Assembly (NCBI RefSeq): GCF_016735495.2
Contig: NZ_JAERQY020000002.1
Location: 186,001 to 250,000, forward strand
Length of the DNA: 64,000 bases
Direction: 5' to 3'
Source: Lysobacter sp. MMG2
GTDB taxonomy: Bacteria > Pseudomonadota > Gammaproteobacteria > Xanthomonadales > Xanthomonadaceae
Shown here: piece by piece, positions 19,622 through 28,301 of the stretch
Numbering within the stretch: the stretch's first letter is position 1
How the letters are laid out: each line of letters opens with the position of its first letter
Notes under the pieces: generated by a model
What the model was told of the DNA's origin: nothing
The model's input: the letters and a program-made list of their open reading frames with translations, nothing else
The model's database searches: none
Made by a program: the position numbers and the translations under genes

Positions 19622-19624
19622 TCC

Positions 19625-20605
19625 ATGCCCGTCGCCGCCGCACGGCGCCTGTACCGCCGCGCTCACGAGATCGCCATGGTGTGGACGCAGCCGCGCGATC
19701 CGGAGTCGCTGCCGGCGCGTTTGCACCGCCGCCGCATCTACGTGCTGCCCACGCGCTTCGGAATGTTCTATGCGTTCGCGCTGCTGACGATGCTGGCGGG
19801 CGCGCTGAACTACAACAACAATCCCGCGCTGCTGCTGGGCATGCTGCTGGGTGGCGCCGGCCTGGCGAGCCTGATCGCCGCGCAGATGCAGTTGGCGGAC
19901 ATGGAACTGGTGGCGGCCGAGGCCGAGCCCGTCGCCGCCGGCACGCCAATGGCGCTGCGCCTTCATGCGCGCGCCAATCCGGGCCGCGCGCGGCGCGGTG
20001 TGCGGCTGGACGATGACGGGGCATTCGATGCCGAACCGGCGGTGCTCAGTCTCGACAAGGGCGTGGGCGACGCGCAGTTGCTGCTGCCCACGCAACGCCG
20101 CGGCTGGCTCGACCTGCCCCGCCTGCGTCTTTCCACCACGCGCCCGCTGGGACTGGCGCGGGCCTGGGCCTATGTCTGGCCGGAGTCGCCCCTGCTGGTC
20201 TATCCCGCGCCCGAGGCACACGGGCCGCCGCTGCCCACCGGCCACGGCGACAGCGCGCAGGCGCGCCTGAACCCGGCCGGCGACGACGTCCACCACCTGC
20301 GTGGCTACCGGGCCGGCGACTCGCGCCGTGCGATCGCGTGGAAGCCCTCGGCGCGTCGCGACGCGCTGATCGTGCGCGAGTTCGAACAGCCCATGGGGGC
20401 CGAAGTCGTGCTGGACTGGCACACCGCCGCGGGCGTGCCCTACGAGGGGCGCATCTCGCGGCTTGCGCGCTGGATCGACGAAGCCGAGCGCGAAGGACGT
20501 CGCTACCAGCTGCGCCTGCCCGGCCAGCCCGCCCTCGGCCCCGACCGCGGGCCCGCCCATCGCCACGCCTGCCTGCGCGCCCTGGCGCTGATGCCGCATG
20601 TCTAG
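19625..20605 (+). CDS. DUF58 domain-containing membrane protein
   Basis: A 326-residue protein. Two adjacent hydrophobic segments near residues 46-85 follow RRRIYVLPTRFGMFYAFALL. The C-terminal DUF58 core contains GHGDSAQARLNPAGDDVHHL then RGYRAGDSRRAIAWKPSARR and LIVREFEQP. DUF58 proteins are predicted partners of MoxR ATPases; their biochemical role is unknown. It overlaps the transglutaminase gene by eight bases, which makes coupled translation and a shared complex plausible. Confidence 0.9.
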   Translation: MPVAAARRLYRRAHEIAMVWTQPRDPESLPARLHRRRIYVLPTRFGMFYAFALLTMLAGALNYNNNPALLLGMLLGGAGLASLIAAQMQLADMELVAAEAEPVAAGTPMALRLHARANPGRARRGVRLDDDGAFDAEPAVLSLDKGVGDAQLLLPTQRRGWLDLPRLRLSTTRPLGLARAWAYVWPESPLLVYPAPEAHGPPLPTGHGDSAQARLNPAGDDVHHLRGYRAGDSRRAIAWKPSARRDALIVREFEQPMGAEVVLDWHTAAGVPYEGRISRLARWIDEAEREGRRYQLRLPGQPALGPDRGPAHRHACLRALALMPHV

Positions 20606-22568
20606 CCATCCGTCGATGCCCCTGGACGAGTCCACCCGCCGCTGGGCGCTGCTGAGCGCCGGCGCCTGCCTGCTGCCGCTGCTGCTGCAACTGCCCCCGC
20701 AGCTGGGCGGCGCGATCGCGGTGAGCGCCGCGGGCGTCGTCGCGCTGTCGTGGCGCCATCCGATGCCGGGGCTCCTGCGATTGCTGATATCGCTGGCGTT
20801 GATCGCCGCCGTGTTCGGGCTGAGCCGCTTCGCCATCGGTCGCGACACCGGTTGCGCGTTGCTCGCGGCCATGCTCGCGATAAAACCCGCCGAGACCTTC
20901 ACCCTGCGCGATGGCCGCAGCCTCATGGGCTTCGCGCTGTTCGCGCCGTTCGCGACGTTCCTGCTCGACCAGGGACCGCTTTCGCTGGTGCTCGCCCTGC
21001 TCGCGGTCGTGCTGGTGCTGTCCACGCTGCAGCGCCTGGCCGAGCTGGAATCGCATGACGTCGCCACCGTCCCGCTGCGAAGCCGGCTGACGGGCGTGGG
21101 CAAGCTGCTCGCGGTGGGCTTGCCGATCGCGCTGGCAGCGTTCTGGCTGTTCCCGCGCATGGGCACGCCCATGTGGGGCATTCCCGAACGCGCGATGGCC
21201 CGCACGGGCCTGTCGGACCGGATGAGCCCGGGCGACTGGCTCGACCTGATGAGCGACGACACGCCCGCATTGCGCGTGCGTTTCTTCGGCGCGACGCCGG
21301 ACACCTCGCAGATGTATTGGCGCGGGCCGGTGCTGTGGAATTTCGACGGACGCACCTGGACGCAGCCGCGCTGGCGGCCGGGACAAGCCGACACCCTGGC
21401 CGAGCCCGGCGCCACGCGCTGGGACTACGAGATGGAAGTCGAGCCGACCGATACGCGGCAGCTGGTCGCGCTCGATCTGCCGCTGAACGTGCCGCAGGGC
21501 ACCTATCTCAATCCCGACCACGCGCTGCAGACGTTCCGCCCGCTCGGCGCGATGACGCGCTGGCGCATGCAATCCGCGCCGCCGGCGCGTTACGAGACGA
21601 ACCTCTCGCTGGCCGCACGTCGGTATGCACTCATTCTTCCCGACGGATTCAATCCCAGAACCGTGGCGCTGGCACGGCAATGGCGCACGCAGGCAGGCCC
21701 GGCCGGCGATGCCGCGATCGTCAACCGGGCCCTGGACTGGATCCGGCGCGACTTCGCTTACACGCTGGAAACGCCGCTGCTGGGCCGGCACTCGGTGGAC
21801 GAATTCCTGTTCGACCAGAAGGCCGGATTCTGCGAACACTTCAGCTCTGCCTTCGTCGTGCTCATGCGCGCGGCGGGCGTTCCGGCGCGCGTGGTCACCG
21901 GCTACACGGGCGGCTATCGCAATCCGATCGGCGACTACTGGCTGGTGCGTCGCTCCGATGCGCATGCCTGGGCCGAAGTGTGGCTGCGCGATCGTGGCTG
22001 GGTGCGCGTGGATCCCACCGCGGCCGTGGCGCCGGAGCGCGTCTATGACACGCTCGATTCGCGGGCGTTCGCGGGCCCGGCGTTCCAGGGTGTGCGCACG
22101 CTGACCGATGTCGCCGACTGGATGCGTCGCGGCTGGAACGATCTGGTGGTCGCCTTCGATGCACAGCAGCAGCAACGCCTGCTCCGTCCGTTCGGCATCG
22201 AGCGGCTCGACGATCGCGCGCTGATCGTGCTGCTCTCCGGCGCCCTCGGCCTGGGTCTGTTGTGGATGGTCTGGCTCAGTCGCCGCAACGAACGCGAACG
22301 CGATCCGGTGCTGCGCGCATGGCATCGCCTGGGCCGTCGCTACCGCCGTTTCGGCCTGGAGCGCGAAGCGTCCGAACCCGCATCCACCTGGGTGGCGCGC
22401 GTGGCGGCCGCACGCCCAGACCTTGTCGCAGAGCTGTCCACGCTCAGCCAAAATTTCAGCGATTGGCGGTACGCTGATGCCGAACCGGGGGGACGTTCGG
22501 CTCGCGCCTTGACCAAGGCGTTGCGCGCGCACCGCCCGCCCGCGACTTCTCCAGGAGAACGCCGATGA
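20598..22568 (+). CDS. tgpA: TgpA-like transglutaminase (DUF3488 + transglutaminase core)
   Basis: A 656-residue protein with a cluster of N-terminal transmembrane segments (about residues 15-190). A periplasmic transglutaminase-like domain has a visible triad: C412 (GFCEHFSSAF), H456 (SDAHAWAEVW) and D472 (VRVDPTAAV). A last transmembrane helix near residue 555 (LIVLLSGALGLGLLWMVWL) and a cytoplasmic tail follow. The domain order matches P. aeruginosa TgpA, an essential envelope protein with transglutaminase activity. It is cotranscribed with MoxR and DUF58 and overlaps the lipoprotein gene by four bases. Its physiological substrate is not known. Confidence 0.92.
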   Translation: MSSHPSMPLDESTRRWALLSAGACLLPLLLQLPPQLGGAIAVSAAGVVALSWRHPMPGLLRLLISLALIAAVFGLSRFAIGRDTGCALLAAMLAIKPAETFTLRDGRSLMGFALFAPFATFLLDQGPLSLVLALLAVVLVLSTLQRLAELESHDVATVPLRSRLTGVGKLLAVGLPIALAAFWLFPRMGTPMWGIPERAMARTGLSDRMSPGDWLDLMSDDTPALRVRFFGATPDTSQMYWRGPVLWNFDGRTWTQPRWRPGQADTLAEPGATRWDYEMEVEPTDTRQLVALDLPLNVPQGTYLNPDHALQTFRPLGAMTRWRMQSAPPARYETNLSLAARRYALILPDGFNPRTVALARQWRTQAGPAGDAAIVNRALDWIRRDFAYTLETPLLGRHSVDEFLFDQKAGFCEHFSSAFVVLMRAAGVPARVVTGYTGGYRNPIGDYWLVRRSDAHAWAEVWLRDRGWVRVDPTAAVAPERVYDTLDSRAFAGPAFQGVRTLTDVADWMRRGWNDLVVAFDAQQQQRLLRPFGIERLDDRALIVLLSGALGLGLLWMVWLSRRNERERDPVLRAWHRLGRRYRRFGLEREASEPASTWVARVAAARPDLVAELSTLSQNFSDWRYADAEPGGRSARALTKALRAHRPPATSPGERR

Positions 22569-23050
22569 ACGTCAGTCTCACCCTGTTGGCCGTCAGCGCC
22601 GCCCTGCTCGCGGCGTGCGCAACGGGGCCCCAACCGCTGCAGGGCAGCTTCACTGCGATCACGCCGCGCGACGCGACCGCGACCGACAGCACCGGCGCCC
22701 CGGTGCGCTGGGGCGGCCGCATTGTCAGCGTCGAGCCGCAGCAGAACCGCACCTGCTTCGAGATGATCTCCACCCACCTCAGCGATTCCGGTCGCCCCTA
22801 CTGGGGCAGCGACGACACCGGCGGCCGCTTTCTCGCCTGCCGCAGCGGCTTCTACGATCCGGAGGTGTTCGAGAAGAACCGCGAAGTGACCTTCGTCGGT
22901 CGCGTTGCCGGCTACGAGAACCGTCGCATCGGCCAATACGACTATCGCTTCCCGCGCGTGGAGGCCGACGTCGTCTATCTGTGGCCGGAACGCGAAACCG
23001 TGGATGCGATGGCCTACCCGGCGCCGTGGCCGTGGTGGGGGTGGTGGTAA
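22565..23050 (+). CDS. Slp-family outer membrane lipoprotein
   Basis: A 161-residue lipoprotein. The signal sequence ends in the lipobox LLAAC with C18 as the lipidated residue. The following Ala is not Asp, so sorting to the outer membrane is expected. The body resembles the Slp family (VRWGGRIVSVEPQQNRTCFE, and DPEVFEKNREVTFVGRV). The C-terminus is aromatic-rich (PAPWPWWGWW), as if it inserts into or rests on the membrane. A strong AGGAG precedes the start. As the last gene of the MoxR-DUF58-TgpA operon it may be a structural or substrate partner; that link is inference. Confidence 0.88.
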   Translation: MNVSLTLLAVSAALLAACATGPQPLQGSFTAITPRDATATDSTGAPVRWGGRIVSVEPQQNRTCFEMISTHLSDSGRPYWGSDDTGGRFLACRSGFYDPEVFEKNREVTFVGRVAGYENRRIGQYDYRFPRVEADVVYLWPERETVDAMAYPAPWPWWGWW

Positions 23051-23055
23051 GGGCC

Positions 23056-23149
23056 GGGATTCGAGGTTCGAGGTTCGAGGTTCGCAGAAACAAAAAGCCC
23101 GCCGAATGGCGGGCTTTTGCCGTTACGAATCCCCAATCCCGAATCCCGG
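23056..23149. repeat. Paired GGGATTC/GAATCCC-type intergenic repeat, locus 1
   Basis: The forward arm at 23056-23084 is GGGATTCGAGG plus repeated TTCGAGG units. The reverse arm at 23126-23149 has GAATCCCC and GAATCCCGG units. The arms enclose the bidirectional terminator between the Slp gene and the HIT gene. The same kind of paired element recurs at 23512-23597 and 59001-59100. Confidence 0.65.
23093..23118. terminator. Bidirectional rho-independent terminator
   Basis: Stem AAAAGCCCGCC/GGCGGGCTTTT with loop GAAT between the convergent Slp lipoprotein gene and the HIT gene, with A- and T-runs on both sides. Confidence 0.9.
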
Positions 23150-23153
23150 CCTT

Positions 23154-23507
23154 TCAGACCTTTGACGTCCCAAACCGCCCCAGCGGCGCACCCGCCAGCA
23201 GGTGCAGGTGGATCTGGAACACGGTCTGCCCGCCGTGGCCGTTGCAGTTCATGACGATGCGATAGCCGTCTTCGGCAAATCCTTCGCGCTTGGCGTACTG
23301 CGCCGCGGCGTGCGCGAGGCGGCCGACGATCACCGCCTGGTCCTGCGCGAGGTCGTTGAGCGTGGCGATGTCGATCTTGGGCACGAACAGCATGTGCACC
23401 GGCGCCTGCGGCGCGATGTCGCGGAATGCGATCAGGAGATCGTCTTCGTAGACGATGTCGGCCGGGATCTCGCGGCGGATGATCTTGTGGAAGATGGTGT
23501 CGGACAT
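23154..23507 (-). CDS. Histidine triad (HIT/Hint) nucleotide-binding protein
   Basis: A 117-residue HIT protein of the Hint branch (IFHKIIRREIPADIVYEDD, FRDIAPQAPVHMLFVPK, MNCNGHGGQTVF). Hint proteins hydrolyse nucleoside phosphoramidates and aminoacyl-AMP. The usual H-x-H-x-H triad reads Q98-I-H100-L-H102, so the first histidine is replaced by glutamine; the histidine at the nucleophile position (H100) is kept. The DNA reads CAG clearly, and the frame is otherwise intact. The gene is the last of the dnaX-ybaB-recR group and has a (GGGATTC)5 array five bases upstream of its start. Confidence 0.92.
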   Translation of the reverse strand: MSDTIFHKIIRREIPADIVYEDDLLIAFRDIAPQAPVHMLFVPKIDIATLNDLAQDQAVIVGRLAHAAAQYAKREGFAEDGYRIVMNCNGHGGQTVFQIHLHLLAGAPLGRFGTSKV

Positions 23508-23511
23508 GGGC

Positions 23512-23597
23512 GGGATTCGGGATTCGGGATTCGGGATTCGGGATTCGGGGAAGCATACGCCGCATCCGCTTCGCGGCTTTCACGAAGCCCGAATCCC
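23512..23597. repeat. (GGGATTC)5 heptamer array with inverted arm, locus 2
   Basis: Five exact tandem copies of GGGATTC fill 23512-23546, followed about 40 bases later by the inverted arm CCCGAATCCC at 23588-23597. It lies in the 108-base gap between recR and the HIT gene, so it would be transcribed into the HIT leader. Confidence 0.75.
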
Positions 23598-23615
23598 TCT
23601 CATCAAATCCCGGCC

Positions 23616-24212
23616 TTACTCCATCTCGCTGCGGCTGCCGAAGGCATGCGAGAGCGTGCCGCGATCGACGTATTCCAGTTCGCCGCCCAACGGGACGCCG
23701 TGGGCGAGGCGGCTCGGACGCACGCCGTGCTGGCGCGCCAGCTGCGCCAGGTAGTGCGCGGTGGCTTCGCCTTCCACCGTGGGGTTGGTGGCGATGATCA
23801 GCTCCTGCACCTCGCCTTCGGCCAGGCGCGCGGCCAGCGTGTCCAGGCCGAGTTCGCGCGGGCCGATGCCGTCCAGCGGCGACAGCCGTCCCTGCAGCAC
23901 GAAGTACAAGCCGCGAAAACCCGTGGCCTGCTCGATCGCGAGGCGGTCGGCGGGCGACTCCACGGCGCACAACAGGTGCGCATCACGCGCCGCGCTGGCG
24001 CAGGTCGCGCAGACCTGCGTTTCGCTGAAATCACGGCAGCGTTCGCAATGGCCGATTTTTTCTACCGCCTCCGCCAACGCGGCGGACAGACGCTGGCCGC
24101 CGGCGCGCTCGCGTTCGAGCACGTGGTAGGCCATGCGCTGTGCGGACTTCTGGCCGACGCCCGGCAGCACGCGGAAGGCGTCGATCAGTTGTTCCAGAAG
24201 TGAGGACGTCAT
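23616..24212 (-). CDS. recR: Recombination mediator RecR
   Basis: A 198-residue protein of the RecF pathway that, with RecO, loads RecA on SSB-coated single-stranded DNA gaps. The order is a helix-hairpin-helix ([18 protein letters not shown]), a C4 zinc finger ([16 protein letters not shown]), then a Toprim domain ([15 protein letters not shown]) and the Walker-like [15 protein letters not shown]. Length and order are normal. It sits in the conserved dnaX-ybaB-recR set. Confidence 0.97.
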   Translation of the reverse strand: MTSSLLEQLIDAFRVLPGVGQKSAQRMAYHVLERERAGGQRLSAALAEAVEKIGHCERCRDFSETQVCATCASAARDAHLLCAVESPADRLAIEQATGFRGLYFVLQGRLSPLDGIGPRELGLDTLAARLAEGEVQELIIATNPTVEGEATAHYLAQLARQHGVRPSRLAHGVPLGGELEYVDRGTLSHAFGSRSEME

Positions 24213-24286
24213 GCGTCGGCAGGATCCGGCGACGCCTCACGAGGGCGCACGGCATTGCGCGCGCCCCGCTGCGTCGCCGCGATGGA

Positions 24287-24607
24287 TCAGAACGGCATCT
24301 TCATGCCGGGCGGGATCGGCATGCCGGCGGTGGCGGCCGACATCTTGGCCTGCGACTCGGCGTTGACCTTGTTCACCGCGTCGTTGAAGGCGGCGGCGAT
24401 CAGGTCCTCGGCCATTTCCTGGTCCGACAGGATGCTCGGATCGATGCGCACCTTGCGGCACTCCATGCGGCCGGTGATGGTCACGCTGACCATGCCGCCG
24501 CCGGCGTTGCCGGTGACTTCCAGCTTGCCGAGTTCTTCCTGCGCGCGCTGCACGTTTTCCTGCATCCGCTGCGCCTGCTGCATCAGTTGGGCGATGTTTC
24601 CACGCAT
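24287..24607 (-). CDS. ybaB: YbaB/EbfC nucleoid-associated protein
   Basis: A 106-residue DNA-binding protein of the YbaB/EbfC family, which forms tweezer-like dimers that bind DNA. It has the family start [20 protein letters not shown] and the core [20 protein letters not shown], ending PGMKMPF. It sits between dnaX and recR in the conserved order, with short gaps on both sides. Confidence 0.96.
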   Translation of the reverse strand: MRGNIAQLMQQAQRMQENVQRAQEELGKLEVTGNAGGGMVSVTITGRMECRKVRIDPSILSDQEMAEDLIAAAFNDAVNKVNAESQAKMSAATAGMPIPPGMKMPF

Positions 24608-24671
24608 GTTCGTTCTCGTGTTTCTCTGGGGGCGTTGAGGAGCCGCGGCGACGCTGGCGCGCGGCGGGAAA

Positions 24672-26570
24672 TCAGTTCTCGTCGTAGGGCCGGATCGAAT
24701 CCGGCACCACCTTGGCGCCGTGCTGCGAGATCAACCGCTGCACGTCGGGATCGCTCATGAAGTTGGCTTCCGCGTTGGCCTGGCGTTCGTCGCGCGCGCG
24801 GTCGTTGCGCTCGCGCAGCGATTCGGCCGGACGCGAACCTTCGACGAAACGGATCTGCGGCGTGACGCCGAGCGCCGGCGCGAGCGCTTCGGCAACCAGG
24901 CTCACCGTCATCGCGTTGCTGCGCAGGAGTTCATCGGCGGGCGAAAGCGACAGGCTCAACACGCCATCGGCGTAGCCGACGAAGCCGGCGTGTTCGGCCA
25001 GCACGCGCGACGGGCCGCGCAGGCTCGAATTGGCGACCAGCGAATGCCAGGCATCGGCGTCGGCGATGCCGGCGTCGTGGACGAAGCCGGGACGCGGCGG
25101 CGGTGCGCTCGGGGCCGGGGTCGGCGCGACAGGCGCGGGGGCCGCGGCCACCGGCGGTGCGCGGACGGGTTCGGGAGCGGGTTCGCGCGGAGTGTCCCGG
25201 ACGACTTCACGCGGAACCTCCCACGGCGGCACATCATCGGCCGACGATGTCGTTTGCACGGGTCGCGTCGCCTCACGTACCGGCGGCGCTTCCGGCTGCG
25301 GCCTCTCTCGCGGCGGCGGCGGTGCAGGTCGCGCGGCGGGGGCGGCATCGGCGAAGGGATTCGGCGGCGGCATGCGCGGCGCGGGCGACGGCGCCGGCGG
25401 CGCGGCCGACGCCGCGCTGCGCACCGGCTCGCGGCTTGCGCCCGACGACGGCGACGCAGCGCGCGCGCCCTCGCCTTCGGCCGGACGGAACGCCAGCATG
25501 CGCAGCAGGCTCATCTCGAAACCGGCGCGCGGGCTCGGCGCGAGCGCGAGGTCGCGTCGGCCGTTGAGCGCCATCTGGTACCACAGCTGCACGACTTCCG
25601 GACGCAGCCGGCCGGCGAGCGCATCGAGGTCGACGCCGTCGGCCTCCACCTGCGCCTCGGGCACGAGCTGGCGCACCTGCACGCGGTGCAGCGCATCGCT
25701 GAAGGCGTCCAGCACGCTGCCCCAGTCCGGCGAGAACTCGGCCAGCGTCGCGACTTCGGCCAACAGCTGCTCGCCCTTGCCTTCCGCCAGGGCGGACAGC
25801 AGCGCGCCCACGCGCGTGCGATCGACCGTGCCCAGCATCGCCGCGACGCCCGCGTCTGCGAGCACACCACCGCCGGCGCTGGCGCCGGTGTAGGCGATGG
25901 CCTGGTCCAGCAGCGAGAGGCCGTCGCGCAGGCTGCCGTCGGCGGCCTTGGACAGCTGGCGGATCGCGCCGGCCTCGGCGGGAATGCCCTCGGCTTCCAG
26001 GATCCGCGTCATCTGGCCGTTGATCTGCTGCTCGTCCAGGCGCTTGAGGTTGAACTGCAGGCAACGCGAGAGCACCGTCACCGGCAGCTTCTGCGGGTCG
26101 GTGGTCGCCAGCAGGAACTTCACGTGGCCCGGCGGCTCCTCCAGCGTCTTGAGCAGCGCGTTGAAGGCCGACTTGGACAGCATGTGCACTTCGTCGATCA
26201 GGTAGACCTTCACCCGACCGCGGCTGGGCATGTACTGCGCGTTGTCGATGACCTCGCGCACGTCGTCCACGCCGGTGTTGCTGGCCGCGTCGATCTCCAG
26301 CAGGTCGATGAACCGGCCTGCGTCGATGTCGCGGCAGGCCGCGCATTCACCGCAGGGCTCGGCCGACGTGCCACGCTCGCAATTGAGCGATTTGGCGAAG
26401 ATGCGGGCGATGGTGGTCTTGCCGACACCGCGCGTGCCGGTGAACAGGAACGCATGGTGAACGCGGCCCGTATCGAGCGCATTGCTCAGTGCGCGGACCA
26501 CATGCTCCTGCCCGACCAGCTCGGCGAAGCGCTTCGGACGCCACTTACGGGCGAGGACGAGATAGGACAT
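24672..26570 (-). CDS. dnaX: DNA polymerase III subunits gamma/tau
   Basis: A 632-residue clamp-loader ATPase. The AAA+ part has the P-loop [19 protein letters not shown], a zinc-binding Cys set ([16 protein letters not shown]), [20 protein letters not shown] and the SRC motif [12 protein letters not shown] long Pro/Ala-rich linker (about residues 375-505) leads to the tau C-terminal domain that contacts the polymerase and DnaB. ATG 26570 ([15 protein letters not shown]) matches family starts. No A-rich slippery heptamer like that of E. coli dnaX was noticed, so a programmed frameshift to make gamma is not supported here. Confidence 0.95.
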   Translation of the reverse strand: MSYLVLARKWRPKRFAELVGQEHVVRALSNALDTGRVHHAFLFTGTRGVGKTTIARIFAKSLNCERGTSAEPCGECAACRDIDAGRFIDLLEIDAASNTGVDDVREVIDNAQYMPSRGRVKVYLIDEVHMLSKSAFNALLKTLEEPPGHVKFLLATTDPQKLPVTVLSRCLQFNLKRLDEQQINGQMTRILEAEGIPAEAGAIRQLSKAADGSLRDGLSLLDQAIAYTGASAGGGVLADAGVAAMLGTVDRTRVGALLSALAEGKGEQLLAEVATLAEFSPDWGSVLDAFSDALHRVQVRQLVPEAQVEADGVDLDALAGRLRPEVVQLWYQMALNGRRDLALAPSPRAGFEMSLLRMLAFRPAEGEGARAASPSSGASREPVRSAASAAPPAPSPAPRMPPPNPFADAAPAARPAPPPPRERPQPEAPPVREATRPVQTTSSADDVPPWEVPREVVRDTPREPAPEPVRAPPVAAAPAPVAPTPAPSAPPPRPGFVHDAGIADADAWHSLVANSSLRGPSRVLAEHAGFVGYADGVLSLSLSPADELLRSNAMTVSLVAEALAPALGVTPQIRFVEGSRPAESLRERNDRARDERQANAEANFMSDPDVQRLISQHGAKVVPDSIRPYDEN

Positions 26571-26621
26571 GCCCTCATTCTGCCACGCCGCATCGCGCCG
26601 GCTGCGACAGATGCGCCGCGC

Positions 26622-26650
26622 TTGTCCGGGCGGGCCCTGGCGGCTAGAAT
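26622..26650 (+). promoter_or_regulatory. Sigma-70 promoter of tRNA-Ser(GGA)
   Basis: A -35 box TTGTCC and -10 box TAGAAT are separated by exactly 17 bases, about 76 bases upstream of the tRNA. The same -10 sequence precedes the other tRNA-Ser gene and tRNA-Leu in this window. Confidence 0.75.
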
Positions 26651-26726
26651 TCACGGCCCTGGAGTGCACCTCGACACGGCCCAATGCCGCGTTCAGGCCG
26701 ATACCGCAAGGTATCCCGGGAAAAAC

Positions 26727-26819
26727 GGAGAGGTGTCCGAGTGGTTGAAGGAGCACGCCTGGAAAGTGTGTAAGCGTCTAAACCGCGCTTCGGGGGTTCG
26801 AATCCCCCTCTCTCCGCCA
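26727..26819 (+). tRNA. tRNA-Ser (anticodon GGA)
   Basis: Class II tRNA of 93 bases including an encoded CCA end. The acceptor stem is GGAGAGG/CCTCTCC with discriminator G. The anticodon loop is CTGGAAA, reading UCC/UCU codons. A long variable arm (GCGTCTAAACCGCGC) and the T-loop GTTCGAATC are present. A terminator follows ten bases later. Confidence 0.97.
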
Positions 26820-26828
26820 GATTTCCCA

Positions 26829-26853
26829 AGCCCCGCTTCACGGCGGGGCTTTT
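26829..26853 (+). terminator. Terminator of tRNA-Ser(GGA)
   Basis: Stem AGCCCCGC/GCGGGGCT with loop TTCACG, followed by TTTG, ten bases after the tRNA CCA end. Confidence 0.75.
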
Positions 26854-26872
26854 GATGAACGTCTCTATGGTG

Positions 26873-26972
26873 GCCCCGTCGGCCCCTCGCGACGCTAGGT
26901 CGAAAACCCCGCCAGGGCCGGAAGGCAGCAACGGTATCGACTGACGCGGGTGCCGAGGCAAGCCGGCGGGGT
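26873..26972 (+). ncRNA. ffs: Signal recognition particle 4.5S RNA
   Basis: About 100 bases folding into one long hairpin: the 5' end CCCCGTCGGC (26874-26883) pairs with GCCGGCGGGG (26962-26971). The apical region CAGGGCCGGAAGGCAGCAAC carries the conserved GGAA tetraloop and the asymmetric internal loop that binds Ffh. GACGCGGGTGCCGAGG matches the conserved descending strand. The RNA works with Ffh to target membrane and secreted proteins. The exact ends are estimated from pairing. Confidence 0.9.
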
Positions 26973-27275
26973 CATCGCCATTTCGCATGCTGCGCATTTG
27001 AAATCCCAAGATTCGCGGTGCGAATCTCGGGCCCCGGCTATGTGCTTCCGATCCCTGCCCCTGCCGGGGCGCCCCCTTACCAAGGGGGCTGCTTCGTCTG
27101 TACGCGCGCCGCTCGCTGCAGCAGACACGACAACCGGCGAAGAAACCCGCCGTCATCCCGGCGAAGGCCGGGATCCAGACCCGCAGCGCATCCGTCAGGC
27201 ACCGTCATTCCAGCGAAAGCTGGAATCCATTTTGACGTTCGAGCCGCACCGTCCGCATGACGGCACGCGCGCGCC
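26973..27275. other. Repeat-rich gene-free stretch after ffs
   Basis: 303 bases without a gene. It contains a symmetric hairpin CCC-aa-GATTCGC/GCGAATC-tc-GGG (27005-27031), a stem GCCCCCTT/AAGGGGGC (27071-27078/27082-27089), and two direct copies of a GTCAT...ATCCA palindromic repeat (27152-27178 and 27204-27230). It looks like an accumulation of small dispersed repeats. Confidence 0.7.
27152..27230. repeat. Two direct copies of a GTCAT(C/T)CC...GGAATCCA palindromic repeat
   Basis: Copy 1 (27152-27178) reads GTCATCCCGGCGAAGGCCGG then GATCCAG. Copy 2 (27204-27230) reads GTCATTCCAGCGAAAGCTGG then AATCCAT. Each is a hairpin with a GCGAA(A/G)GC centre. A further inverted pair occurs at 54106-54200. 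Such elements are widespread in proteobacterial intergenic DNA and resemble REP sequences. Confidence 0.7.
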
Positions 27276-28283
27276 CTACTCAACCACGCCCAGCGCATCC
27301 GGCTCACGGCCGGTCTTCCAGCGGTCGATCACCTTCCACTGCGTCGCATCGATCACCGCGATCTCGTCCCCGCCGCTGATCGCCGCGTACACGCGCGGTC
27401 GCTTCGGGTCGGCGATGACGCCGATCGGCAGTGCGGCGCGACCCAGCATGGTCTCGCGGTACTCGGCGCCGGGGCTCGATAACGCGACGGTGTGCGTCAC
27501 CTGCTTCGTCGCGGTGTCGATCACCGACAACGTCGCTGCGCGCGCGTTGGTCACCAGCGCATGACGACCATCGGCCGTGAACACGACGCGGATCGGAAAG
27601 CCCGGGCTGGACACCGTGTGCTCGATCGCCAGCGTGTCCGGATCGTGCACCGTCACCGTGCCGGCTTCGCGATTGCTGACCCACACCCGGCCGCTGCCCG
27701 GATGCACGGCGACGCCTTCCGCACCCGCGCCGGCGGCGACTTCGTGCGTCTTGGTGCGCGAGGCGAGATCCACGCGGCCCACCGTGCCGGCGTCGATCTT
27801 GGTGACGAATGCGGTCTTGCCGTCGGCGGCCAGCGCGACCATGTGGCCGCGCCCTTCGCCCAGGTCGATGGCGTGTTCGACGCGTCCGGCGGCGATGTCG
27901 ACCAGCAGCAACTTGCGCGAACCTTCCGTGGTTACGACGGCGCGCGCGTCGCCCGGCAGCAGGCGCATGCCATGCGGCTTGCCGTTGTCGCCCAGGTCGA
28001 TCGTGCGCGTGCCGCCCTTTCCGCCCAGTTGCAGCACGGTGATGCTGTGGCCCGGCGTCGCGGCGCCGTAGTTGCTGACCAGCGCGAAGCGGTGATCGCG
28101 GCTGACCACGATTTCGTGCGGGCCCTGCCCCGTTGCGAATTCGCCCAGTCGCGTGCCGTCCTTCGTGGACAGACGCCACACCGTATCGGCCGACTTGTTG
28201 CCGACCAGCAGGTCGGTCGAGAGGGCGGGACCGGCCGCAAGCATCGCGGCGACGTATAGCGGCAGCACGAAACTACGAATCAC
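27276..28283 (-). CDS. YncE-like exported beta-propeller protein
   Basis: A 335-residue protein with an N-terminal signal peptide (FVLPLYVAAMLAAGPALS) followed by repeated blades of the YVTN/YncE type: LLVGNKSADTVWRLSTKDG, VWVSNREAGTVTVHDPDTL, HALVTNARAATLSVIDTAT and VYAAISGGDEIAVIDATQW. Such proteins are usually periplasmic; some bind DNA or metals, but function is generally unknown. The start is GTG 28283, supported by GGAGG seven bases upstream. It lies 18 bases after moaE and may be cotranscribed with the moa genes, though no known role ties it to molybdopterin. Confidence 0.85.
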   Translation of the reverse strand: MIRSFVLPLYVAAMLAAGPALSTDLLVGNKSADTVWRLSTKDGTRLGEFATGQGPHEIVVSRDHRFALVSNYGAATPGHSITVLQLGGKGGTRTIDLGDNGKPHGMRLLPGDARAVVTTEGSRKLLLVDIAAGRVEHAIDLGEGRGHMVALAADGKTAFVTKIDAGTVGRVDLASRTKTHEVAAGAGAEGVAVHPGSGRVWVSNREAGTVTVHDPDTLAIEHTVSSPGFPIRVVFTADGRHALVTNARAATLSVIDTATKQVTHTVALSSPGAEYRETMLGRAALPIGVIADPKRPRVYAAISGGDEIAVIDATQWKVIDRWKTGREPDALGVVE

Positions 28284-28301
28284 GGCGAATCCTCCGAAGG
28301 T

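Noticed and set aside
24672-26570. Programmed frameshift in dnaX
   Set aside because: No A-rich slippery heptamer was noticed in the linker region; the full-length frame is intact.
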